NCBI RefSeq assembly: GCF_009737085.1
Contig: NZ_WOVL01000007.1
Location: forward strand, 155,269-210,165
Direction of reading: 5' to 3'
DNA: 54,897 nt
Source of the DNA: Paenibacillus sp. NEAU-GSW1
GTDB taxonomy: Bacteria; Bacillota; Bacilli; Paenibacillales; Paenibacillaceae
Shown: one piece after another, positions 8,054-15,587 of the stretch
Position numbering within the stretch: the first letter of the stretch is position 1
How the letters are laid out: every line of letters starts with the position of its first letter
Program-made: the position numbers and the translations under genes
Notes under the pieces: generated by a model
Told to the model about the DNA's origin: nothing
What the model saw: only the letters and a program-made list of their open reading frames with translations
Database searches by the model: none

Positions 8054-8117
8054 AGACCGGCCATTCGAATGGAGGTCTCATTCTCTTATCTTATTAAGGG
8101 AATGAGGCCTATTTTTT
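8054..8117 (+). promoter_or_regulatory. Candidate transcription attenuator (alternative hairpins)
   Basis: Two mutually exclusive stems share GGTCT at 8074-8078. The first pairs AGACC (8054-8058) with GGTCT and encloses a CCATTCGAATGG dyad. The second, an 11-bp intrinsic terminator, pairs AGGTCTCATTC (8073-8083) with GAATGAGGCCT (8100-8110) and is followed by ATTTTTTATT. With no plus-strand gene upstream, a terminator between promoter and gene implies regulated read-through. I do not recognise the element as a known riboswitch class. Confidence 0.55.
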
Positions 8118-8148
8118 ATTGTGTCGAAGGCGTTTGGAGGGTGTTTCT

Positions 8149-9414
8149 ATGAGCACAAAGTTTATTATGAATTCGCGTCAAAAAGCAATGTGGCCGATCA
8201 TTGTGCTCGGCGCTTTTTTTGAAGGGTTCGACGACACTGTCATGAGCATCGCGCTGCCGTACATCATGAAAGATTATGGCGTAACGACCCAGATGTCCGG
8301 TTACGCTCTCTCCATCGTTGCTCTTGGCACAATGGCAGCCTTTTTCGTATCGCGGATGGCCGACACGGTCGGGCGCCGCCATGTTTTTCTGACAAGCGTG
8401 TATATGTACTCCATAAGCAGCTTGCTCACAGCGTTCGCGCCATACTTTGAGGTGTTTATTGGCTTGCAGTTTATCGCGCGGATTTTTCTAATCAGCAGCT
8501 GGTCTGTCGGCTATATCATTCTCTGCGAGGAGTTTTCGCCTGAACATCGGGGAAGCGCAGTCGGACGTTTTCAGCTGACAGCCGTGTTTGGCGCTTTGTT
8601 AATTGGCATTCTGCTTCCGATCATCACAAAGCTGGGCTTGAATTGGCGGGTGCTGTATATCATTGGCGCGTTCCCGCTTATCCCTGTGTTTCTGCTTAGA
8701 CGGAGACTGCCTGAGTCCGAAGCTTTTGTTCAATTGCAAGCGGAAAAGAGGCTCGGAAACCGCCCTCCGAAGGAGGATTTTTTCGGGCCTTGGAAAAAGC
8801 CGTTTGTCCTTTATACCGTAGCCATGTCGGTTGTATGGGCGTTTCTCTATTTTGGAATCAAAGGCACGTTGAACTTCTTCTCCCTTCGGGCTGTAAATGA
8901 GTTGAACTGGACGCCGACGATGGTAAGCATCGGGCTGTTGACGCAAACGCTGACGGGAATACTGGTCATCGCTTTGAATGGCAAGCTAATGGACCGAATT
9001 GGCCGCAAGCGCGCAGCAGCAATCATTATTTCGATCGGATGCGTGAGCAGTGTTCTAATGTTTACGCTGCACAGCTTTTATGCAGTACTCTTCTGCAGCA
9101 TTATCGCCGCCGGCTTCGTCAATTCGTTCCTTATCGTCGGTTCGACGCTGACTAATGAGCTGTTTCCGACGGAAATCCGCGCGAACGCAATGGCGTGGAC
9201 GAATAACATTGTCGGCCGGATCGGACAAATTGTCGTTCCGCTTGTAGTAACAACACTTGCATTAACGCTGGGATTAGGCAACGCCGCTGCATTGGCTGTC
9301 AGCTTGCCGCTAATTTCACTCTTTCTCATCCTGATTTTCCTGCCGGAGACGGGCCGGAAACGAATCGGGATTGATAAGTCTCCTGATCATCAGGCTGTAA
9401 CGAAAAACATCTAA
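8149..9414 (+). CDS. Major facilitator superfamily transporter
   Basis: A 421-residue inner-membrane permease with about 12 hydrophobic segments. Between helices 2 and 3 lies the MFS signature (SRMADTVGRRHVF), repeated in weaker form between helices 8 and 9 (GKLMDRIGRKRAA). An acidic FEGFDDTVMS motif in helix 1 and a PETGRKR C-terminal signature are of the sugar/aromatic-acid porter type. The ATG at 8149 has TTGGAGGGTG just upstream. The next gene is a flavin monooxygenase of the NtaA/SnaA/DszA group, so the transporter likely imports that enzyme's substrate or a related organosulfur or chelator compound; this is inference. Confidence 0.85.
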   Translation: MSTKFIMNSRQKAMWPIIVLGAFFEGFDDTVMSIALPYIMKDYGVTTQMSGYALSIVALGTMAAFFVSRMADTVGRRHVFLTSVYMYSISSLLTAFAPYFEVFIGLQFIARIFLISSWSVGYIILCEEFSPEHRGSAVGRFQLTAVFGALLIGILLPIITKLGLNWRVLYIIGAFPLIPVFLLRRRLPESEAFVQLQAEKRLGNRPPKEDFFGPWKKPFVLYTVAMSVVWAFLYFGIKGTLNFFSLRAVNELNWTPTMVSIGLLTQTLTGILVIALNGKLMDRIGRKRAAAIIISIGCVSSVLMFTLHSFYAVLFCSIIAAGFVNSFLIVGSTLTNELFPTEIRANAMAWTNNIVGRIGQIVVPLVVTTLALTLGLGNAAALAVSLPLISLFLILIFLPETGRKRIGIDKSPDHQAVTKNI

Positions 9415-9444
9415 TCCCACACCACATCGAAGGAGCAAACGAAC

Positions 9445-10779
9445 ATGAGTAAAAAAATGAGCTTAGGGTTATTTATTCAACTGCCGGGGCAGCATTTGGC
9501 AAGCTGGAGACATCCGTCTTCGCAGTCCCATCGCAATTATGATCTCGACTACTTAATTGAAATTGCCCAAACCGCTGAACGCGGCAAATTTGATATGCTG
9601 TTTATCGCCGATTCGGTCGCTCGTCCCATTCAAGAGCATTCGTATTCCGAATTGAAGCTGGATCCATTAATGATTTTGGCGGCGATCGCCAGCTCTACGA
9701 GAAAAATCGGGCTTACCGTCACTTCCTCCACAACCTACAACGAGCCGTTTCATATCGCAAGGAAATTTGGTTCTCTCGATCATTTGTCCAAGGGAAGAGC
9801 GGGCTGGAATGTCGTGACATCCGCCAACGATCTCGAAGCGACGGTCTATGGGAAGGAAGAGCATTTGTCGCATGCAGACCGCTACGAACGCGCAGAAGAG
9901 TTTATTGATTTGGTCAAAAAATTCTGGTTCTCGATTGAAGGCGACGCGGTCGTTGCCAACAAAGAAACCGGACAATTTCTCGATATATCGAAGGTTCATC
10001 CGATCGAGCATAAAGGCAAATGGTTTCAAGCAAGCGGTTTGCTGGACGCACCGGCACCGCCGCAAGGACATCCGGTCATCGTCCAAGCGGGATCATCCGA
10101 GGCTGGCAAAGAGCTCGCTGCGAGAACAGCTGAAGTCGTATTCACCGCATGCCAATCGCTGCAGCATGCTCAAGCTTTTTATGAAGACCTCAAAGGCCGC
10201 TTAGCTAAATACAATCGCAGCCGTGAAGACGTTAAAATTATGCCAGGCGTATATATCACAGTAGCCAAGACGGAGGAAGAAGCGCGCCGCAAACGCGAGG
10301 AATTGAACAAATTAATTATGCCTGGCGCAGGACTTCTATTTTTATCTGAATTCACCCAAATTGATTTTAGAGGCTTTAACCCGGACGATCCGTTCCCGGA
10401 GTATGATACGTATGCAGATCCGACAAACCCGCGCATTCGTTATAAAATCATTTGCGATCTGGCGAAACGTGAAGGTCTTACCACGCTCCGTGAAATTTAC
10501 GAACGCATTTCCTCAGCGCGCGGCCATTACGAGGTCATTGGTACGCCGGAACAAATTGCCGACCAATTAGAGAAGTGGTTCCTTGAAGGGGGAGCGGACG
10601 GCTTCAACGTCATACCGCCAACGTTCCCGGAAGATTTGAATCTCATTGTGGACGAGGTTATTCCGGAGCTGCAAAGACGCGGCTTATTTAGAGAAGAGTA
10701 TGAGGGGAGCACACTGCGCAGCCACTTAGGGCTGCAGACGCCGGTGAATCCGAATGCGAAGACGGAAGTAAAGTCTTAG
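9445..10779 (+). CDS. LLM-class flavin monooxygenase (NtaA/SnaA/DszA type)
   Basis: A 444-residue FMN-dependent monooxygenase of the bacterial luciferase fold. Family marks are the LGLFIQLPG start, W-R-HP-SSQ segment, FDMLFIADS, TYNEPFHIARKF-SLDHLS-GRAGWN-VTS block, HPVIVQAGSS-AG and the C-terminal EYEGSTLRSHLGL. Members oxidise nitrilotriacetate, pristinamycin or organosulfur compounds using reduced FMN from a separate reductase; none is encoded adjacently. It follows the MFS gene by 30 bases with AAGGAG upstream and is last in the operon, ending at a terminator. The substrate cannot be fixed; sulfur scavenging is a reasonable guess. Confidence 0.88.
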   Translation: MSKKMSLGLFIQLPGQHLASWRHPSSQSHRNYDLDYLIEIAQTAERGKFDMLFIADSVARPIQEHSYSELKLDPLMILAAIASSTRKIGLTVTSSTTYNEPFHIARKFGSLDHLSKGRAGWNVVTSANDLEATVYGKEEHLSHADRYERAEEFIDLVKKFWFSIEGDAVVANKETGQFLDISKVHPIEHKGKWFQASGLLDAPAPPQGHPVIVQAGSSEAGKELAARTAEVVFTACQSLQHAQAFYEDLKGRLAKYNRSREDVKIMPGVYITVAKTEEEARRKREELNKLIMPGAGLLFLSEFTQIDFRGFNPDDPFPEYDTYADPTNPRIRYKIICDLAKREGLTTLREIYERISSARGHYEVIGTPEQIADQLEKWFLEGGADGFNVIPPTFPEDLNLIVDEVIPELQRRGLFREEYEGSTLRSHLGLQTPVNPNAKTEVKS

Positions 10780-10806
10780 CGGTAGAAAGACGGTAAGAAA
10801 CGATTT

Positions 10807-10834
10807 AACCCTTCCTCTCAGAGGATGGGTTTTT
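10807..10834 (+). terminator. Intrinsic terminator after the monooxygenase
   Basis: AACCC/GGGTT and CCTC/GAGG pairs form a hairpin followed by five T. Confidence 0.75.
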
Positions 10835-10976
10835 CGTTTGCCGATGGAATTTTGAAATAGTAGAACTTATCATATGGGCATTGTCTAACCATGATCAATA
10901 TCAAATCAATAACTTTCCTTCTGATACTTAATTGGTATCTCATGCGCGAACTGGCGGGAACGGTACATATGAATTC

Positions 10977-11165
10977 GAATAACGCTGTGACACAGTGCTA
11001 TTCGGTCGATAGGCGGTTTAGTTGGCGAAATAGCGCTGTGTCAAAGTGTTAAATTTCGGAATCCGTTCGAAAACGGACGGTTTTGCGGAAATAACACTGT
11101 CGTAAAGCGTTATCCGATCGAGAGAGCGGTTTGTTGGTGGAATAACGCTGTTATACAGCGCTATC
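10977..11165. repeat. Array of four diverged hairpin repeats
   Basis: Four copies of a dyad of the form AATAACGCTGT...ACAGCGTTATT occur at 10977-11002, 11027-11057, 11088-11114 and 11139-11165, spaced 50-60 bases apart, with partly conserved linkers containing CGGTTT(A/G)TTGG-type sequence. Each copy can fold into a hairpin and the copies differ by compensatory-looking changes (for example CGCTGT/ACAGCG against CACTGT with AAAGCG). The array fills the 530-base gap after the monooxygenase. It is probably a genome-dispersed intergenic repeat of the REP type; nothing else is seen in the gap before 11182. Confidence 0.6.
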
Positions 11166-11181
11166 CGTACGTAATCGGGTA

Positions 11182-11532
11182 CGCCTTCCTTCTAACGCAG
11201 AAACAGTAAACCGTGTGTTGAACGATCAAGTGAGGGCCGAATACGCCTACGCCTATGCCTAAATCCGCAGCCTGACGCAGGAGAATATCGAATCCGGAAG
11301 GTTTGATCCTGTGACGATGATCGAGCATTATTGGGATGAGTTGGATGTGCCTGGGAGCAAGCTTCAGATGGAAGTCAAAGAACGCCGCTACTACCCGATT
11401 GAGTTAAAGCAGATGTTTGCTCGGGCAGGAATGGCAGTTGGGCAAATCTGGGGCGGCACAGCGGGCAACTGGAAGCGCCAGAGCATTCATTTAGACGAGA
11501 TCGAAATTATGCTTTCAGCCAGAAAAGAATAA
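11182..11532 (+). pseudogene. Remnant of a class I SAM methyltransferase
   Basis: The 73 codons from 11311 look like the C-terminal end of a methyltransferase: LDVPGSKLQMEVKERRYYPIELKQMFARAGM, then IWGGTAGNW and a final strand. The frame continues upstream with coding-like sequence (LTQENIESGRFDP) as far as an in-frame TAA at 11260-11262, and beyond that (NRVLNDQVRAEYAYAYA) toward 11182. The SAM-binding glycine motif and the N-terminal two thirds are absent. No ribosome binding site precedes a start. It is read as a decayed gene next to a repeat array. Confidence 0.55.
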
Positions 11533-11543
11533 TAGCGAACACA

Positions 11544-11576
11544 AACGGGACGGCCATCTGCGGCCGTCCCGTTTAT
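11544..11576. terminator. Bidirectional terminator
   Basis: ACGGGACGGCC pairs perfectly with GGCCGTCCCGT across six bases, between the methyltransferase remnant and the convergent deacetylase gene. Confidence 0.75.
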
Positions 11577-11585
11577 TACGACCTG

Positions 11586-12230
11586 TTATCGCCCGCTCGT
11601 CTCAGCCTCGTCGGCTAACGCTATCAGCTCGCTTACCGTAACGAGCTTGTAGCCCTCGGCCGTAAGCTCGGAGACAAGGATGCGAACCGCTTCAATTGTC
11701 TGCGAACGGTCGCCGTAGCCGTCATGGAAGATCAATAAAGATCCTGAGGAGAGCGATTCGCGCGTAGCATCGACAATATGCTGAACGCCGGGCTGCTCCC
11801 AGTCCCGCGCCTCTCCGTTTGCTGCTCCCGCGATTTTCACATAACCGAGCTCAGCGGCTATTGCTGTTACCCGCTCGTCGATGTTGAAGTAGGGCGGCCG
11901 GAACGTCGCCGGTATGGTTCCCGTTATGGCCTCGATCAGCTTTTCGGCGCGTATTAGTTCCTCTCTGCAAGCTTCATCTGACAATTCCGTCAAGAAGGGA
12001 TGCGAATAGGTATGGTTGCCAATCTCATGCCCTTGTTCATAGACGGCTGTCGCTAATTCCGGGAATTGTTCGATTTGCTCGCCAATCATATAAAACGTTG
12101 CTTTCCCCTGCGCTTCCCGAAAAATATCGAGCAGCATCGGCGTATAGGTCGGATGGGGTCCGTCGTCAAATGTGAATGCAACTGCTTTATGCGGCGTATG
12201 GATTTGAGTAATGAGATTCGTTTGCGGCAA
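11586..12230 (-). CDS. Polysaccharide deacetylase family protein
   Basis: A carbohydrate esterase family 4 protein that removes acetyl groups from peptidoglycan or other N-acetylated polymers. All catalytic motifs are visible (numbering from the in-frame ATG at 12254): TFDDGP with D30-D31, HTYSH with metal ligands H81 and H85, RPPY near 119-122 and FHDG with H177. I prefer the TTG at 12230 as start, because AGGAGG at 12241-12246 lies at normal distance from it and inside the longer reading frame, while the ATG at 12254 has no site. With either start there is no signal peptide, unusual for an enzyme acting outside the cell. Confidence 0.85.
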   Translation of the reverse strand: MPQTNLITQIHTPHKAVAFTFDDGPHPTYTPMLLDIFREAQGKATFYMIGEQIEQFPELATAVYEQGHEIGNHTYSHPFLTELSDEACREELIRAEKLIEAITGTIPATFRPPYFNIDERVTAIAAELGYVKIAGAANGEARDWEQPGVQHIVDATRESLSSGSLLIFHDGYGDRSQTIEAVRILVSELTAEGYKLVTVSELIALADEAETSGR

Positions 12231-12420
12231 CTGCAGCACACCTCCTGCGATCATTGGAATCGGTTACATTATAAAGCATATACGAGTCAATGAGCTCCTG
12301 CAATCGTGTGTTTTTATTAATTCTGTGAAAATGTTAATGCTTTTGGCACGGAAAGCTGTGTTATACTTTGGCAAGTAGATAGGTCGGGAATACCATAAAC
12401 TGTTAGTCAGGGAGGTTCTC

Positions 12421-13416
12421 ATGATCAGACTAGGCAAGCCGGTAAGCAGGCTGACACTCGTCATTGTTATGGCGATGCTGCTGCTATGTACCGTGCCGAT
12501 GTCCATTGTGTCCGCTGCGGAAGCAGGGGCTGCGACTGGCATGAAGATAAAGCTTGATGGCGACAATGTGAAAATGACCGATTCGGCTCGTACGCTGGAT
12601 GGCAGGCTGTATGTTCCGCTCGCAAGTCTAACGAAGATGTTCGGTGCGGACGTAAGCTGGGACCAAGATAATGAAGAAGCAACTATACATACTAATCTTA
12701 ATGATACGATCGTAATCGGAATGGGAGTGCCGGTCGTTTATTTCAACGAGGTCCGTTACAAAATGGATGCGGTTCCATTTTTCACGGACGGCAGAATCTA
12801 CGTGCCTTTGCGTCAAATAGCGGAGTTGCTGCATGCAACGGTATATCTTGATCCGGAAGCAGAGGTCGTTGAGCTGGAGACTGTGAAGCCTGCCGTAACT
12901 GCTGAGCAATACGGATTGGACGAAATTAGCAAAGAGTATGGCGTCAGCAAGTCGGAGCTGTTGAAACGGAACGGACTGACTGGCAAGGACACCATTAAAG
13001 CGGGAACGAAGCTGAAGGTCGTTATCCCCTCGGTATACGACAGCCCGGCTAAGCCGTACACGCAAGCGGAGTTTATGCTGCTAGCCAAAATTACGATGGT
13101 CGAAGCCGGATACGAGCCTTATGAAGGGCAACTCGCAATCGCCAACGTCATTTTGAACCGAGTGAAGGATGAGCGCTTCCCGGATACAATCCGCGACGTT
13201 ATCTATTCCGGCAAGCAATTCCCGCCTGCTCATAACGGCCTGCTGGATAAAAGCAAGCCCAATGCAAGCTCTCTGCGAGCTGCAAAGGATGCGTTGAACG
13301 GCAAAAACAACGTAGAAGGCGCCGTCTACTTCTTCAACCCGGATGTATCCAAAGGAGCATTCTGGTCGAGCCTTGACGTTGTTGCAACGATCGGACATCA
13401 TAGCTTTGCAAAATAA
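12421..13416 (+). CDS. Exported cell-wall hydrolase, SleB type, with stalk and LysM-like domains
   Basis: A 331-residue exported protein. Domains in order: signal peptide (1-33, ending VSAAEA); a copper-amine-oxidase N-terminal-like stalk domain (about 40-155) with the GRLYVPLASL and GRIYVPLRQI repeats; a LysM-like segment (about 165-205, EISKEYGVSKSELLKRNGL ... IKAGTKLKV); and a hydrolase_2/SleB catalytic domain (about 215-331) with MVEAGYEPYEGQLAIANVILNR, where the Glu is the likely catalytic residue. SleB proteins are lytic transglycosylases for spore cortex; the stalk-plus-LysM layout points to vegetative or spore wall. GGGAGG precedes the ATG. Confidence 0.88.
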   Translation: MIRLGKPVSRLTLVIVMAMLLLCTVPMSIVSAAEAGAATGMKIKLDGDNVKMTDSARTLDGRLYVPLASLTKMFGADVSWDQDNEEATIHTNLNDTIVIGMGVPVVYFNEVRYKMDAVPFFTDGRIYVPLRQIAELLHATVYLDPEAEVVELETVKPAVTAEQYGLDEISKEYGVSKSELLKRNGLTGKDTIKAGTKLKVVIPSVYDSPAKPYTQAEFMLLAKITMVEAGYEPYEGQLAIANVILNRVKDERFPDTIRDVIYSGKQFPPAHNGLLDKSKPNASSLRAAKDALNGKNNVEGAVYFFNPDVSKGAFWSSLDVVATIGHHSFAK

Positions 13417-13430
13417 TGCATCATACAAGG

Positions 13431-13456
13431 CGCAACACTTCACGGTGTTGCGTCTT
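13431..13456 (+). terminator. Intrinsic terminator after the SleB-like gene
   Basis: CGCAACAC and GTGTTGCG pair across six bases, followed by a T-rich tract. Confidence 0.7.
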
Positions 13457-13511
13457 TATTAATTAATAAGCTGTAAAAGCTGCAGGTTTCGACAGATTTC
13501 TTGGTGTTTCA

Positions 13512-13539
13512 TTGACTTGTATGCAATTGGATATATAAT
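13512..13539 (+). promoter_or_regulatory. Strong sigma-A promoter for the chemotaxis-type transducer
   Basis: TTGACT at 13512-13517, 16-base spacer, perfect TATAAT at 13534-13539. It gives a 5' leader of about 150 bases before the ATG at 13698. Confidence 0.7.
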
Positions 13540-13587
13540 GTAAAGTAACTGTAATTTCGTGTTTTTTTGACAACGAGGTCAAAAATG

Positions 13588-13668
13588 AAGGCAATGCAGC
13601 CTTGCGGATGAATGAGCACAAGCGCCTAGTAAACTAGGTCTTTTTGCTCGCTCTCTGTAAGGCTTTTT
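13588..13668 (+). promoter_or_regulatory. Candidate attenuator leader upstream of transducer gene
   Basis: AGCCTT (13598-13603) can pair with AAGGCT (13659-13664) to close a long hairpin with inner stems GAGCA/TGCTC and CCTAG/CTAGG, followed by TTTTT: a terminator. Alternatively GCCTT at 13599-13603 pairs with AAGGC at 13588-13592, which would break the terminator base. The gene starts 30 bases further on. The arrangement resembles a riboswitch expression platform, but I could not match the rest of the leader to the c-di-GMP or any other class I know. Confidence 0.45.
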
Positions 13669-13697
13669 AATTTGGAGGTATAACGGGGGAGAGCGGT

Positions 13698-15155
13698 ATG
13701 AAAGGCTTTCGATTGTTTGCGCGGAATTGGATGAAGGAACAGCTGTCACAAGTGGCCCAGGGGGATTTCAGCACAGATCATGCACCGAATACCGGAGATA
13801 CGGAATTGCAAGCCTCATTTAAGAAAGCGTTCCGCAGTTTGAAATCGTTATTGCGGATGGTGGACCGATCGTCCAGACAGCTTCATTTGCGGATGGAGGA
13901 TATGAACGACAGATCGTCGCAAATTGCCAGCCAGGTGGACGCGGTAACTGAAACCGTTCGTGAGATCGCGATAGGCATGCAGAGCACATCCGAGTACTCG
14001 CTCAGCATGTCGGACAATATGACAAGCATGAATGATGCGATCCGGTTTGTCGGGGAAGGCAACAAGGCGTTGGTCCGTTCCGCTCGAGATTTTTCCGAGG
14101 TTGTGAATGCGGGGAAGCTGGATGTAGAAGAGACGCGGAGGCTTGTTCACGGCATGGGCAAGGAAAGCAAAAGGGTACAGGGCGAAATGGAGCAGTTCCA
14201 ACAATCATTGGATCAGATTGGAAGAATCGCCCAAATGATTCAGGAAATTTCGAGCCAGTCGGCGCTGCTCGCGTTAAATGCGAATATCGAAGCCGCGAGA
14301 TCGGGCGAGGACGGGCGAGGCTTCGCGGTCGTTGCCGGCGAGGTGTCCAAGCTGGCGCAGCAAACGAAGCTGGCAACGCAGCAAATCGAAGAACGGATCA
14401 AGCTTCTGGAATCTGACGCAAGCGAGCTTCAGGCGAGCGTGCACGAGATGCGGCAGACGGCCAAAGCAAGCGTACAGGCGATGGATACTTCGGCTGGACA
14501 TTATACGGCGATGGGGCAATTTCTGTCGGATCTGACGGAGCAGATTGAGACGATGGATGAGCGGCTAACTGCGGTCACAGATAACAGCGCCGCCGTTACA
14601 TTATCGCTTAGCGAAAGCTCGGCTGTCATGCAGCAAACGGCTGCAGGCTGCGAAGAGATGCTTGCTTCCGCAGAGCTGCAGCAGCAAAGCATCAGGCTGA
14701 TGAATGAATATATTCGTGAAACGGGACTGGACAGCTTGACGCTCCGATCGATAGTCTCGCAATTTATTCTTCCTGTCAGGAGCGAGCTTACTCCGCTGCA
14801 GAAGGAGCTGGAGCGGTGGATGGAATGCGCGTTGAGCATTCGAGCGGTGATGGTGTCGCTCATTGAAACGAGAGATCGCGAGAAAATCGTTTATTGGAAT
14901 ACAGAGAAAGAGGCGATGGAAGCGAAGCTCGAAAGATGCTTTCAGGATCTGGAGAAGCTTGCGACGGAGCCGAAGCATCAGCAGCGTCTGAAGTCGTTAA
15001 AGGAAGTTTGGCAAGTATTCCATGAGGCGAAAAATCAAAATGCCAGATGGATGCTTGGCGCCGAATATGAGAAAGCGAAACAAGGCTTGGCGACGACAGG
15101 AAGAATCGGATTTAAGCGGGCGATGGATTCCGCTACGGAATGGCTGGAAATATGA
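13698..15155 (+). CDS. Soluble methyl-accepting chemotaxis-type transducer with C-terminal helical domain
   Basis: A 485-residue cytoplasmic transducer; no membrane segment is present. Residues 16-24 (SQVAQGDFS) resemble the end of a HAMP domain, residues about 55-345 form the methyl-accepting coiled coil, and the signalling tip is clear at 184-220 ([22 protein letters not shown], then [17 protein letters not shown]). Residues about 355-485 are a further helical domain that resembles the four-helix-bundle sensor normally found at the N-terminus and outside the membrane. It probably signals to CheA/CheW from the cytoplasm. A strong promoter and a candidate attenuator precede it; GGGGGAGAG is the ribosome binding site. 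Confidence 0.82.
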   Translation: MKGFRLFARNWMKEQLSQVAQGDFSTDHAPNTGDTELQASFKKAFRSLKSLLRMVDRSSRQLHLRMEDMNDRSSQIASQVDAVTETVREIAIGMQSTSEYSLSMSDNMTSMNDAIRFVGEGNKALVRSARDFSEVVNAGKLDVEETRRLVHGMGKESKRVQGEMEQFQQSLDQIGRIAQMIQEISSQSALLALNANIEAARSGEDGRGFAVVAGEVSKLAQQTKLATQQIEERIKLLESDASELQASVHEMRQTAKASVQAMDTSAGHYTAMGQFLSDLTEQIETMDERLTAVTDNSAAVTLSLSESSAVMQQTAAGCEEMLASAELQQQSIRLMNEYIRETGLDSLTLRSIVSQFILPVRSELTPLQKELERWMECALSIRAVMVSLIETRDREKIVYWNTEKEAMEAKLERCFQDLEKLATEPKHQQRLKSLKEVWQVFHEAKNQNARWMLGAEYEKAKQGLATTGRIGFKRAMDSATEWLEI

Positions 15156-15174
15156 TAAGGAACAAGTTAAAAGG

Positions 15175-15207
15175 GGAAAAAGGGTCAAATAGGTTTACCC
15201 TTTTTCC
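15175..15207 (+). terminator. Terminator-like hairpin after the transducer gene
   Basis: GGAAAAAGGGT pairs perfectly with ACCCTTTTTCC across eleven bases. Confidence 0.6.
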
Positions 15208-15222
15208 AATCCTCCCCCTGCC

Positions 15223-15261
15223 GCATAATGAACGCATAAAGGAAGAGGCTGTTCATTATGC
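15223..15261. repeat. 11-bp perfect inverted repeat
   Basis: GCATAATGAAC at 15223-15233 and GTTCATTATGC at 15251-15261 are exact complements, 17 bases apart, upstream of a small gene. It may be an operator or RNA stem; function unknown. Confidence 0.4.
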
Positions 15262-15305
15262 GAAAGCATTCTGTTGCAGAATGCCAAATAAGGAGGACGA
15301 GAAGG

Positions 15306-15536
15306 ATGATGGATCACTACTATATGTCAGAGAAGCTGTCGGAGTATAAGCAGCGGGAATGGGAGACGCAGGTGAAAAGGGGAGATTTCATCCGCTATGA
15401 CGGAGACGGCTGCGATTGCCCCGGCTGCACGGCCGCTTCCCGCAGCGGGGTCAACGGCGGGCGCAGCACAGGATTTTTGACAGTAGTGTTGCGCTTGTTC
15501 CGAAAGCTGGGAGCAGACATTTCTCATAGGCTGTGA
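15306..15536 (+). CDS. Small hypothetical protein with CDCPGC motif
   Basis: A 76-residue protein of unknown family. The start at the ATG at 15306 is supported by AGGAGG at 15291-15296; the longer in-frame version would run through the inverted repeat. Residues about 35-41 contain GDGCDCPGC, a cysteine cluster that could bind a metal, followed by a Gly/Ser-rich turn and a hydrophobic or amphipathic C-terminal helix (FLTVVLRLFRKLG). A good terminator follows immediately. It is transcribed alone. Confidence 0.6.
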   Translation: MMDHYYMSEKLSEYKQREWETQVKRGDFIRYDGDGCDCPGCTAASRSGVNGGRSTGFLTVVLRLFRKLGADISHRL

Positions 15537-15538
15537 CA

Positions 15539-15572
15539 ACGGCAGGCCGGAAAAACGGCTTGCTGTTTTTTT
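15539..15572 (+). terminator. Intrinsic terminator
   Basis: CGGCAGGCCG pairs with CGGCTTGCTG across a short A-rich loop and is followed by eight T. Confidence 0.8.
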
Positions 15573-15587
15573 TGCTCCCGCAAGCTA

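Noticed and set aside
13546..13697. c-di-GMP riboswitch upstream of the transducer
   Set aside because: The expected conserved aptamer motifs could not be placed; kept only as an unclassified attenuator candidate.
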